From NCBI RefSeq assembly GCF_014203895.1, contig NZ_JACHJY010000004.1, positions 124,001 through 188,000 on the forward strand: DNA of 64,000 bases, written 5' to 3'. Numbering within the stretch: position 1 is the first letter of the stretch; each line of letters starts with the position of its first letter. The notes under the pieces are model-generated. The model had not been told where the DNA came from. It did no database searches and worked only from the letters and a program-made list of their open reading frames with translations. Origin of the DNA: Streptomyces nymphaeiformis (GTDB taxonomy: Bacteria > Actinomycetota > Actinomycetes > Streptomycetales > Streptomycetaceae). Made by a program: the position numbers and the translations under genes. Below are positions 32,558 to 41,442 of this stretch, in pieces.

Positions 32558-33262
32558 TCATGAGCGCCAGTCGAGCGGGACCTTCTTGGACCGGTCCCAG
32601 GGACGCTCCCAGCCGGCGAAATGGAGCAGCTTGTCGATGACGCCGGCCGTGAAACCCCAGACCAGAGCGGATGCGACGAGGAACGCGGGGCCTTCGTGGC
32701 CGAGCGGGTGGACGGAGGTCGCGCGGTTCGCGGGGTCCGTGAGATCCGCCACGGGGACGGTGAAGACGCGGGCGGTCTCGCCGGGGTCGACGACGCCGAC
32801 CGGGCTGGGGTCGCGCCACCAGCCGAGGACGGGGGTGACGACGAAGCCGCTGACCGGGATGTAGAGCCGGGGCAGCACGCCGAAGAGCTGGACGCCCTCC
32901 GGGTCGAGGCCGGTCTCCTCCTGGGCCTCGCGCAGGGCGGCGCGCAGCAGGCCGCCGTCCGCCGGATCGCCGTCCTCGGGGTCGAGGGCGCCGCCGGGGA
33001 AGGAGGGCTGCCCGGCGTGCGAGCGGAGGCTGCCGGAGCGCTCCATGAGCAGCAGCTCGGGTCCGCGCTCGCCCTCGCCGAAGAGGACGAGGACGGCGGA
33101 CTGGCGGCCGGAGCCGCTCTCGGGCGGCAGGAAGCGGCTCAGCTGCTCGGGTCTGACCGTGCGGGCGGCCCGGTCGACGGGCTCGAGCCAGTCGGGCAGC
33201 CCGTCCCTGCTGAGCAGCCCGGCCGTGCCGGGCCCGTGGATCTCTTCGTCAGTGCGCGTCAT
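32558..33262 (-). CDS. NUDIX hydrolase, CoA pyrophosphatase-like
   Basis: A 234-residue enzyme. The Nudix box is GG(A)LDPEDGD... with REAQEETGLD, and a CoA-type LLMERSGSLRSHAGQPSFPGG segment precedes it, as in NudL/Nudt7 CoA diphosphatases. The ATG at 33262 is chosen over an earlier in-frame start because GGGGGTG lies upstream. It lies between marP and nth, reading the same way, as in M. tuberculosis (Rv3672c). Confidence 0.88.
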   Translation of the reverse strand: MTRTDEEIHGPGTAGLLSRDGLPDWLEPVDRAARTVRPEQLSRFLPPESGSGRQSAVLVLFGEGERGPELLLMERSGSLRSHAGQPSFPGGALDPEDGDPADGGLLRAALREAQEETGLDPEGVQLFGVLPRLYIPVSGFVVTPVLGWWRDPSPVGVVDPGETARVFTVPVADLTDPANRATSVHPLGHEGPAFLVASALVWGFTAGVIDKLLHFAGWERPWDRSKKVPLDWRS

Positions 33263-33332
33263 GGGCACCCCCGTGGTTCTCAACGCGATCGGTGGACGGG
33301 TTCGTTCCCGGCGGCGTGTTCACCCGGCGTGT

Positions 33333-34352
33333 TCAGGCCTCGCCGCCGGGTGACGCGCCGCCGCCCAGCGGGGGCGCCGGGCGGCCCGGGTAGCCGGGCG
33401 GCGGGTTGAGGCGCTGGCCGGGGAAGCCGCCCATCTCGTACTTGAGCAGCTTCCTCGCCTTCTCGGGGTCGGTCTCGCCCTCGCCGTACGCGGGGCAGAG
33501 GTGGGTGATCGGGCAGGCGCCGCAGGCGGGCTTGCGGGCGTGGCAGATCCGGCGGCCGTGGAAGATCACCCGGTGCGAGAGCATCGTCCACTCGCTCTTC
33601 GGGAAGATCGTGGCGACCTCGGCCTCGATCTTCACCGGGTCGTCGGACTCGGTCCACCGCCAGCGCCGGGCGAGGCGCATGAAGTGGGTGTCGACGGTGA
33701 TGCCGGGGACCCCGAAGGCGTTTCCGAGGACGACGAAGGCGGTCTTGCGGCCGACGCCGGGGAGCTTGACGAGGTCCTCCAGACGGCCGGGGACCTGTCC
33801 GCCGAAGTCGTCCCTGAGGGCGGCGGCGAGGCCCATGATCGACTTGGTCTTGGCGCGGAAGAAGCCGGTCGGCCGGATCAGCTCCTCGACCTCCTCGGGC
33901 ACGGCCGCGGCGAGGTCCTCGGGCGTCGGGTACTTCGCGAAGAGGGCCGGGGTGGTCTGGTTGACCCGCAGGTCGTTGGTCTGCGCCGAGAGGACCGTGG
34001 CGACGAGCAGCTCGAAGGGGTTGCGGAAGTCGAGCTCCGGATGGGCGTACGGGTAGACCTCGGCCAGCTCCCGGTTGATCCGCCGCGCCCGCCGCACCAT
34101 CGCGAGCCGCGACTCGGGCGCGGTGGGCTTGGCGACGGGCTTGGCAACGCGGGCGGGCTTCGTGGGCCGGGCGGGCTTGCCGGGCGCGGGCGCGGCGGGG
34201 TCCGTCGGCGTGGGGGTCTTCACAGGCCCCACGGACTCCCCTTTTGCACCCTTTGCCCGTTTCGACACGCCGCGTTCGCCCACAGCGGAATTACCTTCGC
34301 CCGACACTCTTTCAGCCCCCTTGGCCTGCGCTCTCACCGGCGAGTTGGACAC
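33333..34352 (-). CDS. nth: Endonuclease III
   Basis: A 339-residue base-excision repair glycosylase/AP lyase for oxidised pyrimidines. The helix-hairpin-helix LPGVGRKTA carries the catalytic Lys and [11 protein letters not shown] the Asp. A [4Fe-4S] loop has four Cys in the C-x6-C-x2-C-x5-C pattern. Compared with E. coli Nth it has an extra N-terminal arm of about 90 residues rich in Lys/Pro/Ala, probably disordered and DNA-binding. The GTG at 34352 is supported only by frame; a start nearer residue 85 is possible. Confidence 0.95.
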   Translation of the reverse strand: MSNSPVRAQAKGAERVSGEGNSAVGERGVSKRAKGAKGESVGPVKTPTPTDPAAPAPGKPARPTKPARVAKPVAKPTAPESRLAMVRRARRINRELAEVYPYAHPELDFRNPFELLVATVLSAQTNDLRVNQTTPALFAKYPTPEDLAAAVPEEVEELIRPTGFFRAKTKSIMGLAAALRDDFGGQVPGRLEDLVKLPGVGRKTAFVVLGNAFGVPGITVDTHFMRLARRWRWTESDDPVKIEAEVATIFPKSEWTMLSHRVIFHGRRICHARKPACGACPITHLCPAYGEGETDPEKARKLLKYEMGGFPGQRLNPPPGYPGRPAPPLGGGASPGGEA

Positions 34353-34420
34353 CCGGCCAGCCTAGGCGCCGCCGCCGACATCCGCCCCGGGCGTGGCCGA
34401 TCGGAGCCCAATCGGGCCCC

Positions 34421-34450
34421 TGACGTACGGACGAGCGACTCGGTACGTCA
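34421..34450. promoter_or_regulatory. 8-bp inverted repeat between nth and crp
   Basis: TGACGTAC (34421-34428) and GTACGTCA (34443-34450) are perfect inverted half-sites, 22 bp centre to centre, which is two helical turns. It is a candidate operator in the divergent nth/crp promoter region. Confidence 0.5.
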
Positions 34451-34458
34451 AACTTGTT

Positions 34459-34472
34459 GTGATTGATCGCAC
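34459..34472. promoter_or_regulatory. Crp-like binding site before crp
   Basis: GTG-N8-CAC within TGTGATTGATCGCACT, close to the TGTGA-N6-TCACA class of Crp sites and to the GTG-N6-GNCAC consensus reported for Streptomyces. It lies 66 nt upstream of the crp start, suggesting autoregulation (inferred). Confidence 0.5.
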
Positions 34473-34537
34473 TGTTTTGTGCGTCCGGCATCATGGGACC
34501 CAGGTCCTTTGAGCAGGTCGACAGTAGGAGAGAACTC

Positions 34538-35212
34538 GTGGACGACGTTCTGCGGCGCGCCCCGCTCTTCGCGGCGCTCGATGACGAGCAGGCTGCCGAG
34601 CTGCGCGCCTCGATGAGTGAGGCGACGCTCGCCCGTGGCGACGCGCTCTTCCACGAGGGCGACCCCGGTGACCGCCTGTACGTGGTGACCGAGGGCAAGG
34701 TGAAGCTGCACCGCACCTCCCCCGACGGCCGCGAGAACATGCTGGCCGTCCTCGGCCCCGGCGAGCTCATCGGCGAGCTGTCCCTCTTCGACCCGGGCCC
34801 GCGCACCGCCACGGCGACCGCGCTGACCGAGGTCAAGCTGCTCGGCCTCGGCCACGGCGACCTCCAGCCCTGGCTGAACGCCCGCCCCGAGGTGGCCACC
34901 GCGCTGCTGCGCGCCGTCGCCCGCCGCCTCCGCAAGACCAACGACCAGATGTCCGACCTGGTCTTCTCCGACGTCCCGGGCCGTGTCGCCCGCGCGCTCC
35001 TCGACCTGTCGCGCCGCTTCGGCGTGCAGTCGGAGGAGGGCATCCACGTCGTCCACGACCTCACCCAGGAGGAGCTGGCCCAGCTGGTCGGCGCCTCCCG
35101 CGAGACGGTCAACAAGGCGCTCGCCGACTTCGCCCAGCGCGGCTGGCTGCGCCTGGAGGCCCGTGCCGTGATCCTGCTCGACGTGGAGCGCCTCGCGAAG
35201 CGCTCGCGGTAA
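34538..35212 (+). CDS. crp: Crp-family cAMP receptor protein
   Basis: A 224-residue regulator: a cyclic-nucleotide-binding domain (GDRLYVVTEGKVKLH, GELIGELSLFDPGPRTATA) followed by a Crp-type helix-turn-helix (TQEELAQLVGASRETVNKALADF). The length and sequence match Streptomyces Crp, which controls germination and links primary metabolism to antibiotic production. The GTG at 34538 has AGGAGAG 6 nt upstream. It ends in a terminator shared with the SPFH gene. Confidence 0.96.
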   Translation: MDDVLRRAPLFAALDDEQAAELRASMSEATLARGDALFHEGDPGDRLYVVTEGKVKLHRTSPDGRENMLAVLGPGELIGELSLFDPGPRTATATALTEVKLLGLGHGDLQPWLNARPEVATALLRAVARRLRKTNDQMSDLVFSDVPGRVARALLDLSRRFGVQSEEGIHVVHDLTQEELAQLVGASRETVNKALADFAQRGWLRLEARAVILLDVERLAKRSR

Positions 35213-35240
35213 GCACCGCCGTACGCGGCTCCGCACACGT

Positions 35241-35280
35241 GGAAAGGCCGCCCCGGTCCGACGACCGGGGCGGCCTTTCC
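35241..35280. terminator. Bidirectional terminator between crp and SPFH gene
   Basis: A perfect 18-bp stem (35241-35258 with 35263-35280) and a 4-nt loop CGAC. It lies 28 bp after crp and 14 bp after the convergent SPFH gene, so it can serve both. Confidence 0.92.
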
Positions 35281-35294
35281 CGTACGTGCGGAGG

Positions 35295-36179
35295 TCAGCG
35301 CTTCGAGCCGTCCACGATCACCGGGGTGGAGCCGCTGCCGCCGCAGGGCACCGCGTAGACCGGGTTCTTCGCCGCGGCCTCCTTGTAGGCGTCGATGCAC
35401 TGGTTCATCAGGACCTTGTCCGTCAGCGAGTCGTTGAGGATCTTGTTGGCGCGGGCGATGCCCTCCGCCTCGATGCGGCGCCGGTCGGCCTCGGCCTTGG
35501 CGGTACGGGAGGCCTCGATGGCCCGCTCGGTGGCCTGCTCCTGCTGGATCTTGCGGTCGATCTGGCCCTGGAGGGCGTCCGAGGGCTTCACGTTGCGCAG
35601 GTTGACCGTGGTCACGTCGATGCCGCGCGGGGCCAGGCGCTCCTTGATCAGGGTGCCGATCTCGGCGTTGATGCCCTCGCGGTCGGAGGCGTACCCCTCC
35701 TCGCTGGTGTGGCGGGCGAAGACGTTGCGGACGATCTCACGGCTGTCCGGGTAGACCAGCCGCTGCTGGATGGCGTCCTCGCTGCCCGCGAGCTTGTACA
35801 GCTCGACGGCCTTGGCCTGGTCGACGGACCACTTCACCGTCAGCTCGACGTACATGACACCGCCCTGCGAGGAGCGGACCTCGACCACGTCCTTGTCGGA
35901 GAGGTTGAGGTCGACCGGGCGGGTCGAGAAGGTCGTGACGTCCGTGAACGGCGACTTCACGTGCATGCCGGAGGTCATCGGCTGGCCCACCTTGCCGAAG
36001 GCGACCGGCACGCCGACCTCGTACGCGCTGATCACGTACGTCATGCTCACGACCAGCGAGAAGAGGCCGGCCAGGAGCGCGCCGAGGGCGCCGAACTTCA
36101 GCCCCTTGGAGTCGTTGGCGCGGCCGACGAAGAAGAGCACCACTGCGGCTATGAACAGCAGGATGGCGAAGACGAACAC
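35295..36179 (-). CDS. SPFH/prohibitin-like membrane protein
   Basis: A 294-residue protein with two N-terminal membrane helices (about 1-20 and 30-50), an SPFH/band-7 domain (residues 52-200) and a helical stretch rich in Ala/Glu/Arg (about 215-260). A C-terminal tail contains PCGGSGSTPVIVDGSK. Such proteins form large membrane-bound rings. The GTG at 36179 has GGGGGGA upstream. It appears to be monocistronic. Confidence 0.88.
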   Translation of the reverse strand: MFVFAILLFIAAVVLFFVGRANDSKGLKFGALGALLAGLFSLVVSMTYVISAYEVGVPVAFGKVGQPMTSGMHVKSPFTDVTTFSTRPVDLNLSDKDVVEVRSSQGGVMYVELTVKWSVDQAKAVELYKLAGSEDAIQQRLVYPDSREIVRNVFARHTSEEGYASDREGINAEIGTLIKERLAPRGIDVTTVNLRNVKPSDALQGQIDRKIQQEQATERAIEASRTAKAEADRRRIEAEGIARANKILNDSLTDKVLMNQCIDAYKEAAAKNPVYAVPCGGSGSTPVIVDGSKR

Positions 36180-36275
36180 GGGCGATCCCCCCGAAGCTAC
36201 GGCCAGATGTAAGCGGAGCGTAAGACACGGGGAAAGCCCGAGCGGTTCCGGGTCCCACGTCACGAGCCCCGGCGC

Positions 36276-36347
36276 GACACCCGGGTCCGGCACGGCGCCC
36301 GGGTCGGGCACGGCGCCCGGACTCGCTGCGGCACCCGGGTCCGGCCG
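36276..36347. repeat. 4 x 18-nt tandem repeat upstream of the SPFH gene
   Basis: Units at 36276, 36294, 36312 and 36330 with consensus GGCACCCGGGTCCGGCAC. They lie in the gap between the stop of the metallo-hydrolase (36380) and the start of the SPFH gene (36179). Confidence 0.85.
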
Positions 36348-36379
36348 CTGGGCGGGTCGCGCCGGTCCCGCCCCGCGGA

Positions 36380-37210
36380 TCAGGTGAGGCCGTGCTCCCT
36401 CAGGTACTCCAGCTGCGCCCGTACCGACAGCTCGGCCGCCGGCCACAGGGAGCGGTCCACGTCCGCGTACACGTGGGCGACGACGTCCGCCGCCGTCCGG
36501 TGCCCGGCCTCGACCGCCGTCTCGACCTGGGCCAGCCGGCTCGCCCGGTGCGCCAGGTAGAACTCCACGGCCCCCTGCGCGTCCTCCAGGACCGGACCGT
36601 GCCCCGGCAGGACCGTGTGCACCCCGTCGTCGACGGTCAGCGAGCGCAGCCGCCGCAGCGAGTCCAGGTAGTCCCCGAGCCGCCCGTCCGGATGCGCGAC
36701 CATCGTCGTCCCGCGCCCCAGGATCGTGTCGCCCGTCAGCACCGCCCGGTCGGCCGGCAGGTGGAACGAGAGCGAGTCCGAGGTGTGGCCGGGCGTCGGG
36801 ACGACCCGCAGCTCCAGGCCGCCGACCGTCACCACGTCCCCGGCGCCGAGCCCCTCGTCGCCGAGCCGCAGCGCGGGGTCGAGGGCCCGCACGGCCGTCC
36901 CGGTCAGCTCCGCGAATCGGCCCGCGCCCTCCGCGTGGTCCGGGTGGCCGTGCGTCAGCAGGGTCAGCGCGACCCGCTTGCCGAGCTTCTCGGCGGTGTC
37001 GATCACATGGCGCAGATGGCCCTCGTCGAGCGGCCCCGGGTCGACGACGACGGCGAGGCCGGAGCCGGGCTCGGAGAGCAGCCAGGTGTTGGTGCCGTCG
37101 AGGGTCATCGCGGACGGGTTCGGCGCGAGGACGTTCACGGCGCGGGCGGTCGCGGGCCCCGACTCCACGAGGCCGCGCGGCTGGCCGGGCAGGGCGGCGG
37201 CGTCGCTCAT
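36380..37210 (-). CDS. Metallo-beta-lactamase-fold hydrolase
   Basis: A 276-residue protein. The zinc site is THGHPDHAEG, with further His in PTPGHTSDS, Asp in LTGDTILG and His in LPGHGPVL. The LACTB2-like C-terminal domain (ADVVAHVYADVDRSLWPAA) suggests an RNase- or thioesterase-like enzyme. The ATG at 37210 overlaps the NUDIX stop by four bases. The M. tuberculosis block has a homologue (Rv3677c) near crp. Confidence 0.9.
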   Translation of the reverse strand: MSDAAALPGQPRGLVESGPATARAVNVLAPNPSAMTLDGTNTWLLSEPGSGLAVVVDPGPLDEGHLRHVIDTAEKLGKRVALTLLTHGHPDHAEGAGRFAELTGTAVRALDPALRLGDEGLGAGDVVTVGGLELRVVPTPGHTSDSLSFHLPADRAVLTGDTILGRGTTMVAHPDGRLGDYLDSLRRLRSLTVDDGVHTVLPGHGPVLEDAQGAVEFYLAHRASRLAQVETAVEAGHRTAADVVAHVYADVDRSLWPAAELSVRAQLEYLREHGLT

Positions 37211-38103
37211 CGCTCACCCCCGGTGGGGATGACCTTGGTGAACTCCTCGTGCCCCGGCCAGCTCAGGACCAGCTCGTCGCCCTCCAGACGCGCCTGTGCG
37301 AGGACGGGGGTCAGGTCCTGCTCCCCCGCCGCCTCCAGCGCCTCGGCGGACGTCCCGTACGCCTCCAGGCTGCGCAGGGTCGAGATCGTCGGCGGCATCA
37401 TCGTCAGCTCGCCCCGGTCGTAGCCGCCGGCGGCCTCCGCCGGGCGGATCCAGACCGTGCGGTCCGCCTCCCCGGAGACGTCCCGGGTGCGCTGGCCGGC
37501 CGGGAGCGCCGCCACGAAGAACCAGGTGTCGTACCGGCGCTGCTCGAACTCCGGGGTGATCCAGCGGGCCCACGCGCCCAGCAGGTCCGAACGCAGGACG
37601 AGACCGCGCCGGTCCAGGAAGTCGGCGAAGGACAGCTCCCGGGCGACGAGCGCCTGCCGGTCCCGCTCCCAGTCCTCGCCCGTCGTGTCGCCGACGACGC
37701 CGTCCTCGGTCTCCCCGGCGAGCAGCACGCCCGCCTCCTCGAAGGTCTCGCGCACGGCGGCGCAGACCACGGCCTGGGCCTGCGCCGGGTCGTCGAGGCC
37801 GAGCCGGGCCGCCCACGTCTCCAGGGACGGGCCCGCCCAGCGCACCGGCTGCTCGTCGCGCGGGTCGACGCCGCCGCCGGGGTAGGCGTACGCACCGCCC
37901 GCGAAGGCCATCGAGGTGCGGCGGCGCAGCATGTGGACGTCGGGCCCCGCGGCCCCGTCCCGCAGGAGCAGGACGGTGGCGGCGCGCCGGGGCGTCACGG
38001 GGGTGAGCTCACCGGCGGCGAGGGCACGGATGCGGTCGGGCCATTCCGCCGGGTACCACTGCCCGTTCGACTGCTTCGCCTGCTTCGACTGACCATTCGA
38101 CAT
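37207..38103 (-). CDS. NUDIX hydrolase (NUDT19-like)
   Basis: A 298-residue protein with the Nudix signature in GGGVDPRDEQPV... and VRETFEEAGVLL, interrupted by a long insert as in NUDT19/RP2-type enzymes (CoA or mRNA-cap diphosphatases). The substrate is not predictable. The ATG at 38103 begins a Gln/Lys-rich leader (MSNGQSKQAKQSNGQ). Coupled to the metallo-hydrolase through an ATGA overlap. Confidence 0.87.
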   Translation of the reverse strand: MSNGQSKQAKQSNGQWYPAEWPDRIRALAAGELTPVTPRRAATVLLLRDGAAGPDVHMLRRRTSMAFAGGAYAYPGGGVDPRDEQPVRWAGPSLETWAARLGLDDPAQAQAVVCAAVRETFEEAGVLLAGETEDGVVGDTTGEDWERDRQALVARELSFADFLDRRGLVLRSDLLGAWARWITPEFEQRRYDTWFFVAALPAGQRTRDVSGEADRTVWIRPAEAAGGYDRGELTMMPPTISTLRSLEAYGTSAEALEAAGEQDLTPVLAQARLEGDELVLSWPGHEEFTKVIPTGGER

Positions 38104-38137
38104 GGCCGGATGCTATGCGCAAGCATCGGAATGCACG

Positions 38138-38173
38138 AGAGCCGGTTTCCCACGCCTGTGGAAAACCGGCTCT
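38138..38173. terminator. Terminator after ridA
   Basis: A 16-bp stem with one mismatch (38138-38153 with 38158-38173) and loop GCCT, 18 bp beyond the RidA stop and 35 bp before the NUDIX start. Confidence 0.82.
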
Positions 38174-38191
38174 CCGCATCCGTCCGGGACG

Positions 38192-38662
38192 TCAGGCCTC
38201 GACGAGCTCGACCTGGACCTCGACCTCGACCGGCGCGTCGAGCGGCAGCACGGCCACGCCGACGGCGCTGCGCGCGTGCACGCCCTTGTCGCCGAGGATC
38301 TCGCCGAGCAGCTCGCTGGCGCCGTTGATGACGCCGGGCTGACCGGTGAAGTCGGCGGCGGAGGCGACGAAGCCGACGACCTTCACGACGCGCTTGATGC
38401 GGTCGAGGTCACCGGCGACCGACTTCACGGCCGCGAGCGCGTTGAGGGCGCAGGTGGCGGCCAGGTCCTTGGCCTCCTCCGGCGTGACCTCGGCGCCGAC
38501 CTTGCCGGTCAGCTGAAGCTTGCCCGCCACCATCGGGAGCTGGCCCGAGGTGTAGACGTACACGCCGGACTGCACGGCCGGCTGGTAGGAGGCGAGGGGC
38601 GGCACGACCTCGGGCAGGGTCAGGCCGAGCTCGGCGATCCGCGCCTCGACGGCCCCGCTCAC
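38192..38662 (-). CDS. RidA-family protein
   Basis: A 156-residue YjgF/YER057c/UK114 protein. Members hydrolyse reactive enamine/imine intermediates. It carries VYTSGQLPMVAGKL, CALNALAAVKSVAGDLDRIKRVVKVVGFV and SAVGVAVLPLDAPVEVEVQVE; the position normally held by the catalytic Arg (in RxxxxxxxLP) is not Arg here, so deaminase activity is uncertain. The GTG at 38662 overlaps the DUF4177 stop by four bases. Confidence 0.9.
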   Translation of the reverse strand: MSGAVEARIAELGLTLPEVVPPLASYQPAVQSGVYVYTSGQLPMVAGKLQLTGKVGAEVTPEEAKDLAATCALNALAAVKSVAGDLDRIKRVVKVVGFVASAADFTGQPGVINGASELLGEILGDKGVHARSAVGVAVLPLDAPVEVEVQVELVEA

Positions 38663-38817
38663 GCCTTGGCCCGCTTCAGGTAGGCCACGAGCTGCTCGGG
38701 GTTGTTCGGCCCGGGCACGACCTGGACGAGCTCCCAGCCGTCCTCGCCCCAGGTGTCCAGAATCTGCTTGGTCGCGTGCACCAGAAGCGGCACCGTGACG
38801 TACTCCCACTTGGTCAT
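38659..38817 (-). CDS. Small DUF4177 protein
   Basis: A 52-residue protein starting MTKWEYVTVPLL, with the WEYV and DGWELVQVVPG motifs of DUF4177. The function is unknown. It is conserved beside ridA and the ArsA pair in actinobacteria (Rv3678A in M. tuberculosis, from memory). It is coupled to ridA by GTGA and divergent from the ATPase pair. Confidence 0.88.
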   Translation of the reverse strand: MTKWEYVTVPLLVHATKQILDTWGEDGWELVQVVPGPNNPEQLVAYLKRAKA

Positions 38818-38927
38818 GGGGCCGACTGTATCCGCTGCCGCCGGGCTGTCCGCCGAGGTGGCCCCCGAAGGTCCCCCTAGGTGGCTTCTCCGGGGCGGTC
38901 CGCTGATTGCGCGCGGCCGCCAGTGGT

Positions 38928-38933
38928 TAGGCT
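38928..38933 (+). promoter_or_regulatory. -10 box of the ArsA pair, leaderless
   Basis: TAGGCT, a typical Streptomyces -10, ends 7 nt before the GTG at 38941. There is no ribosome binding site, so the transcript is probably leaderless. A -35 near 38904-38909 (TGATTG) is weak. Confidence 0.55.
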
Positions 38934-38940
38934 CGACAGC

Positions 38941-39903
38941 GTGAGCAGGCTCCAGGTCGTCAGCGGCAAGGGCGGTACCGGTAAGACGACGGTCGCCGCC
39001 GCCCTCGCCCTCGCCCTCGCGACGGAGGGGAAGCGAACCCTCCTCGTCGAGGTCGAAGGCAGGCAGGGCATCGCACAGGTCTTCGAGACGGAAGCCCTTC
39101 CGTACGAGGAGCGCAAGATCGCCGTCGCCCCGGGCGGCGGAGAGGTGTACGCGCTGGCGATCGACGCCGAGCGCGCGCTCCTCGACTACCTCCAGATGTT
39201 CTACAAACTGGGCGGTGCGGGGCGGGCCCTGAAGAAGCTCGGCGCGATCGACTTCGCGACGACGATAGCGCCGGGCGTCCGGGACGTGCTGCTGACCGGC
39301 AAGGCGTGCGAGGCGGTGCGGCGGCGCGAGAAGGACGGCCGGCCCACCTACGACCACGTGGTCATGGACGCGCCGCCCACCGGCCGCATCACCCGCTTCC
39401 TCAACGTGAACGACGAGGTCGCGGGCCTGGCGAGGATCGGCCCGATACACAACCAGGCGCAGGCCGTCATGAGGGTCCTCAAGTCCCCCGAGACGGCGGT
39501 GCACCTGGTGACCCTCCTGGAGGAGATGCCGGTCCAGGAGACCGCGGACGGCATCGCGGAGCTGAGGGCCGCGGAGCTGCCGGTGGGCAGGGTCGTGGTG
39601 AACATGGTCCGCCCGCACGTCCTCGACGAGGCGGCGGTACGGGCCGCCTCCGGCGACCACCGGGACGCGATCGCGCGGACCCTGGCCGCCGCCGGCGTCA
39701 CGGGCGGCGCGCGCCTGGTCGAGCCGCTCCTCGACGAGGCGGCCGAGCACGCGCGGCGGGTGGAGCTGGAGCGGACGCAGCGCGCGGTCCTGGACGGCGT
39801 CGGCGTCCCCTCGTACGAACTCCCCTTCCTCGGGGACGGGGCGGACATCGCCGGGCTCTACCGGCTGGCGAAGGAACTGCGGAAGCAAGGGGTGGGCGCG
39901 TGA
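38941..39903 (+). CDS. ArsA/Get3-like ATPase, first of a pair
   Basis: A 320-residue SIMIBI ATPase with deviant Walker A GKGGTGKTT (residues 9-17), switch I-like LVEVEGRQG and DAPPTGRITRFL. It corresponds to Rv3679 of M. tuberculosis, which forms a heteromeric Get3-like complex with Rv3680 (BagA/BagB). A membrane-protein targeting or transport role is proposed there, not proven. The GTG at 38941 follows a -10 box at leaderless distance. It overlaps the second ATPase gene by four bases. Confidence 0.9.
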   Translation: MSRLQVVSGKGGTGKTTVAAALALALATEGKRTLLVEVEGRQGIAQVFETEALPYEERKIAVAPGGGEVYALAIDAERALLDYLQMFYKLGGAGRALKKLGAIDFATTIAPGVRDVLLTGKACEAVRRREKDGRPTYDHVVMDAPPTGRITRFLNVNDEVAGLARIGPIHNQAQAVMRVLKSPETAVHLVTLLEEMPVQETADGIAELRAAELPVGRVVVNMVRPHVLDEAAVRAASGDHRDAIARTLAAAGVTGGARLVEPLLDEAAEHARRVELERTQRAVLDGVGVPSYELPFLGDGADIAGLYRLAKELRKQGVGA

Positions 39904-41393
39904 CGGAGAAGGCAGGCGCCGCGGACGGACCCGACGCCGGGGAGGGGCCGGACGCCGTGGACGGACCCGACGCGGCGACCGGACCCGATGCCGCGAACCG
40001 GCCCGCCCCGGAGGACGGCCCCGGCGCCGCGGGCGAAGGCGCCAACGGGCTCGACCGCCCTGCCCTCCTGGAGCTCGATCCGCTGCTCGACGACCGGGGG
40101 ACCCGCATCATCGTGTGCTGCGGGGCCGGCGGGGTCGGGAAGACGACCACGGCGGCGGCGCTCGGCGTGCGGGCGGCGGAGCGCGGACGGCGGGTCGTCG
40201 TCCTCACCATCGACCCGGCACGCCGGCTCGCCCAGTCCATGGGCATCGACTCCCTCGACAACACGCCCCGCAAGGTCGACGGCATCAAGGGCTCCGACGG
40301 CGGCGAACTGCACGCCATGATGCTGGACATGAAGCGGACCTTCGACGAGATCGTCGAGGCGCACGCGGAGCCGGAGCGGGCGCGGGCGATCCTGGAGAAC
40401 CCCTTCTACCAGTCCCTGTCGGCCGGATTCGCCGGTACGCAGGAGTACATGGCGATGGAGAAGCTGGGTCAGCTCCGGGCCCGCGACGAGTGGGACCTGA
40501 TCGTCGTCGACACCCCGCCGTCCCGGTCGGCCCTCGACTTCCTGGACGCGCCGAAGCGGCTCGGGTCCTTCCTGGACGGGAAGTTCATCAAGCTGCTGAT
40601 GGCCCCGGCGAAGGTGGGCGGCCGGGCCGGGATGAAGTTCCTCAACGTCGGCATGTCGATGATGACCGGGACCCTGGGGAAGCTGCTCGGGGGTCAGTTC
40701 CTCAAGGACGTGCAGACGTTCGTCGCGGCGATGGACACGATGTTCGGCGGCTTCCGGACCCGCGCGGACGCCACGTACAGACTGCTCCAGGCCCCGGGCA
40801 CGGCCTTCCTCGTGGTCGCCACGCCGGAGCGGGACGCGCTGCGCGAGGCCGCGTACTTCGTGGAGCGGCTGGCCGCCGAGGAGATGCCGCTGGCCGGTCT
40901 CGTCCTCAACCGCGTCCACGGCAGTGGCGCCGCCCGGCTGTCGGCCGAGCGGGCGCGGGCCGCCGCGGAAAATCTTGACGAGGGGCGCATTGTGGATCAG
41001 GGGGGCGGGAAGGCTGGACTGGGTGGCTCCCCGGCCACCGAGCCCGAGTCCGAGCACGAGTCCCGGCCCGAGTCCGAGCACGGGACAGTGCCCGAGCCGA
41101 ACGATCTCGCCACCGCCGCCGCACATCCCGTACCCGAGGCTGCCCCCACAGCCGAACCGGCACAGGAAACAACAGACGTGGACGTACGTCATCTCACCGC
41201 GGGACTCCTGCGCCTGCATGCCGAGCGCATGCGGGTGCTCGCGCGTGAGCAGCGCACCCGCGACCGCTTCACCGCGCTCCACCCGGAGGTGGCGGTGACC
41301 GAAGTGGCCGCCCTGCCCGGCGATGTGCACGACCTCGCCGGGCTGCGGGTCATCGGTGACCGGCTCACGGCGGGGCGGACGCCCTCGGCCTGA
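39900..41393 (+). CDS. ArsA/Get3-like ATPase, second of a pair
   Basis: A 497-residue ATPase. Walker A is CGAGGVGKTTTAAALG, then LTIDPARRLAQS and VVDTPPSRSALDFLDAP. Met-rich helices (KFLNVGMSMMTGTLGKLL, about residues 245-280) may form a client-binding groove as in Get3. There are two low-complexity inserts: an N-terminal arm of 18-nt-coded repeats (GPDA motif, residues 8-43) and an acidic Pro/Glu/Ser/His segment (about 375-430) before a conserved C-terminal helix. The GTG at 39900 overlaps the upstream stop. Confidence 0.9.
   Translation: MTEKAGAADGPDAGEGPDAVDGPDAATGPDAANRPAPEDGPGAAGEGANGLDRPALLELDPLLDDRGTRIIVCCGAGGVGKTTTAAALGVRAAERGRRVVVLTIDPARRLAQSMGIDSLDNTPRKVDGIKGSDGGELHAMMLDMKRTFDEIVEAHAEPERARAILENPFYQSLSAGFAGTQEYMAMEKLGQLRARDEWDLIVVDTPPSRSALDFLDAPKRLGSFLDGKFIKLLMAPAKVGGRAGMKFLNVGMSMMTGTLGKLLGGQFLKDVQTFVAAMDTMFGGFRTRADATYRLLQAPGTAFLVVATPERDALREAAYFVERLAAEEMPLAGLVLNRVHGSGAARLSAERARAAAENLDEGRIVDQGGGKAGLGGSPATEPESEHESRPESEHGTVPEPNDLATAAAHPVPEAAPTAEPAQETTDVDVRHLTAGLLRLHAERMRVLAREQRTRDRFTALHPEVAVTEVAALPGDVHDLAGLRVIGDRLTAGRTPSA
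39921..39992. repeat. 4 x 18-nt repeat in the N-terminus of the second ArsA gene
   Basis: Units at 39921, 39939, 39957 and 39975 encode six-residue repeats ending in GPDA. Two weaker units extend to about 40028. Confidence 0.85.
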
Positions 41394-41442
41394 GCCTGTT
41401 CGCCGAGCGCCTCGGCACCGCGCCGAGCCGCGTCGAGCGGTT

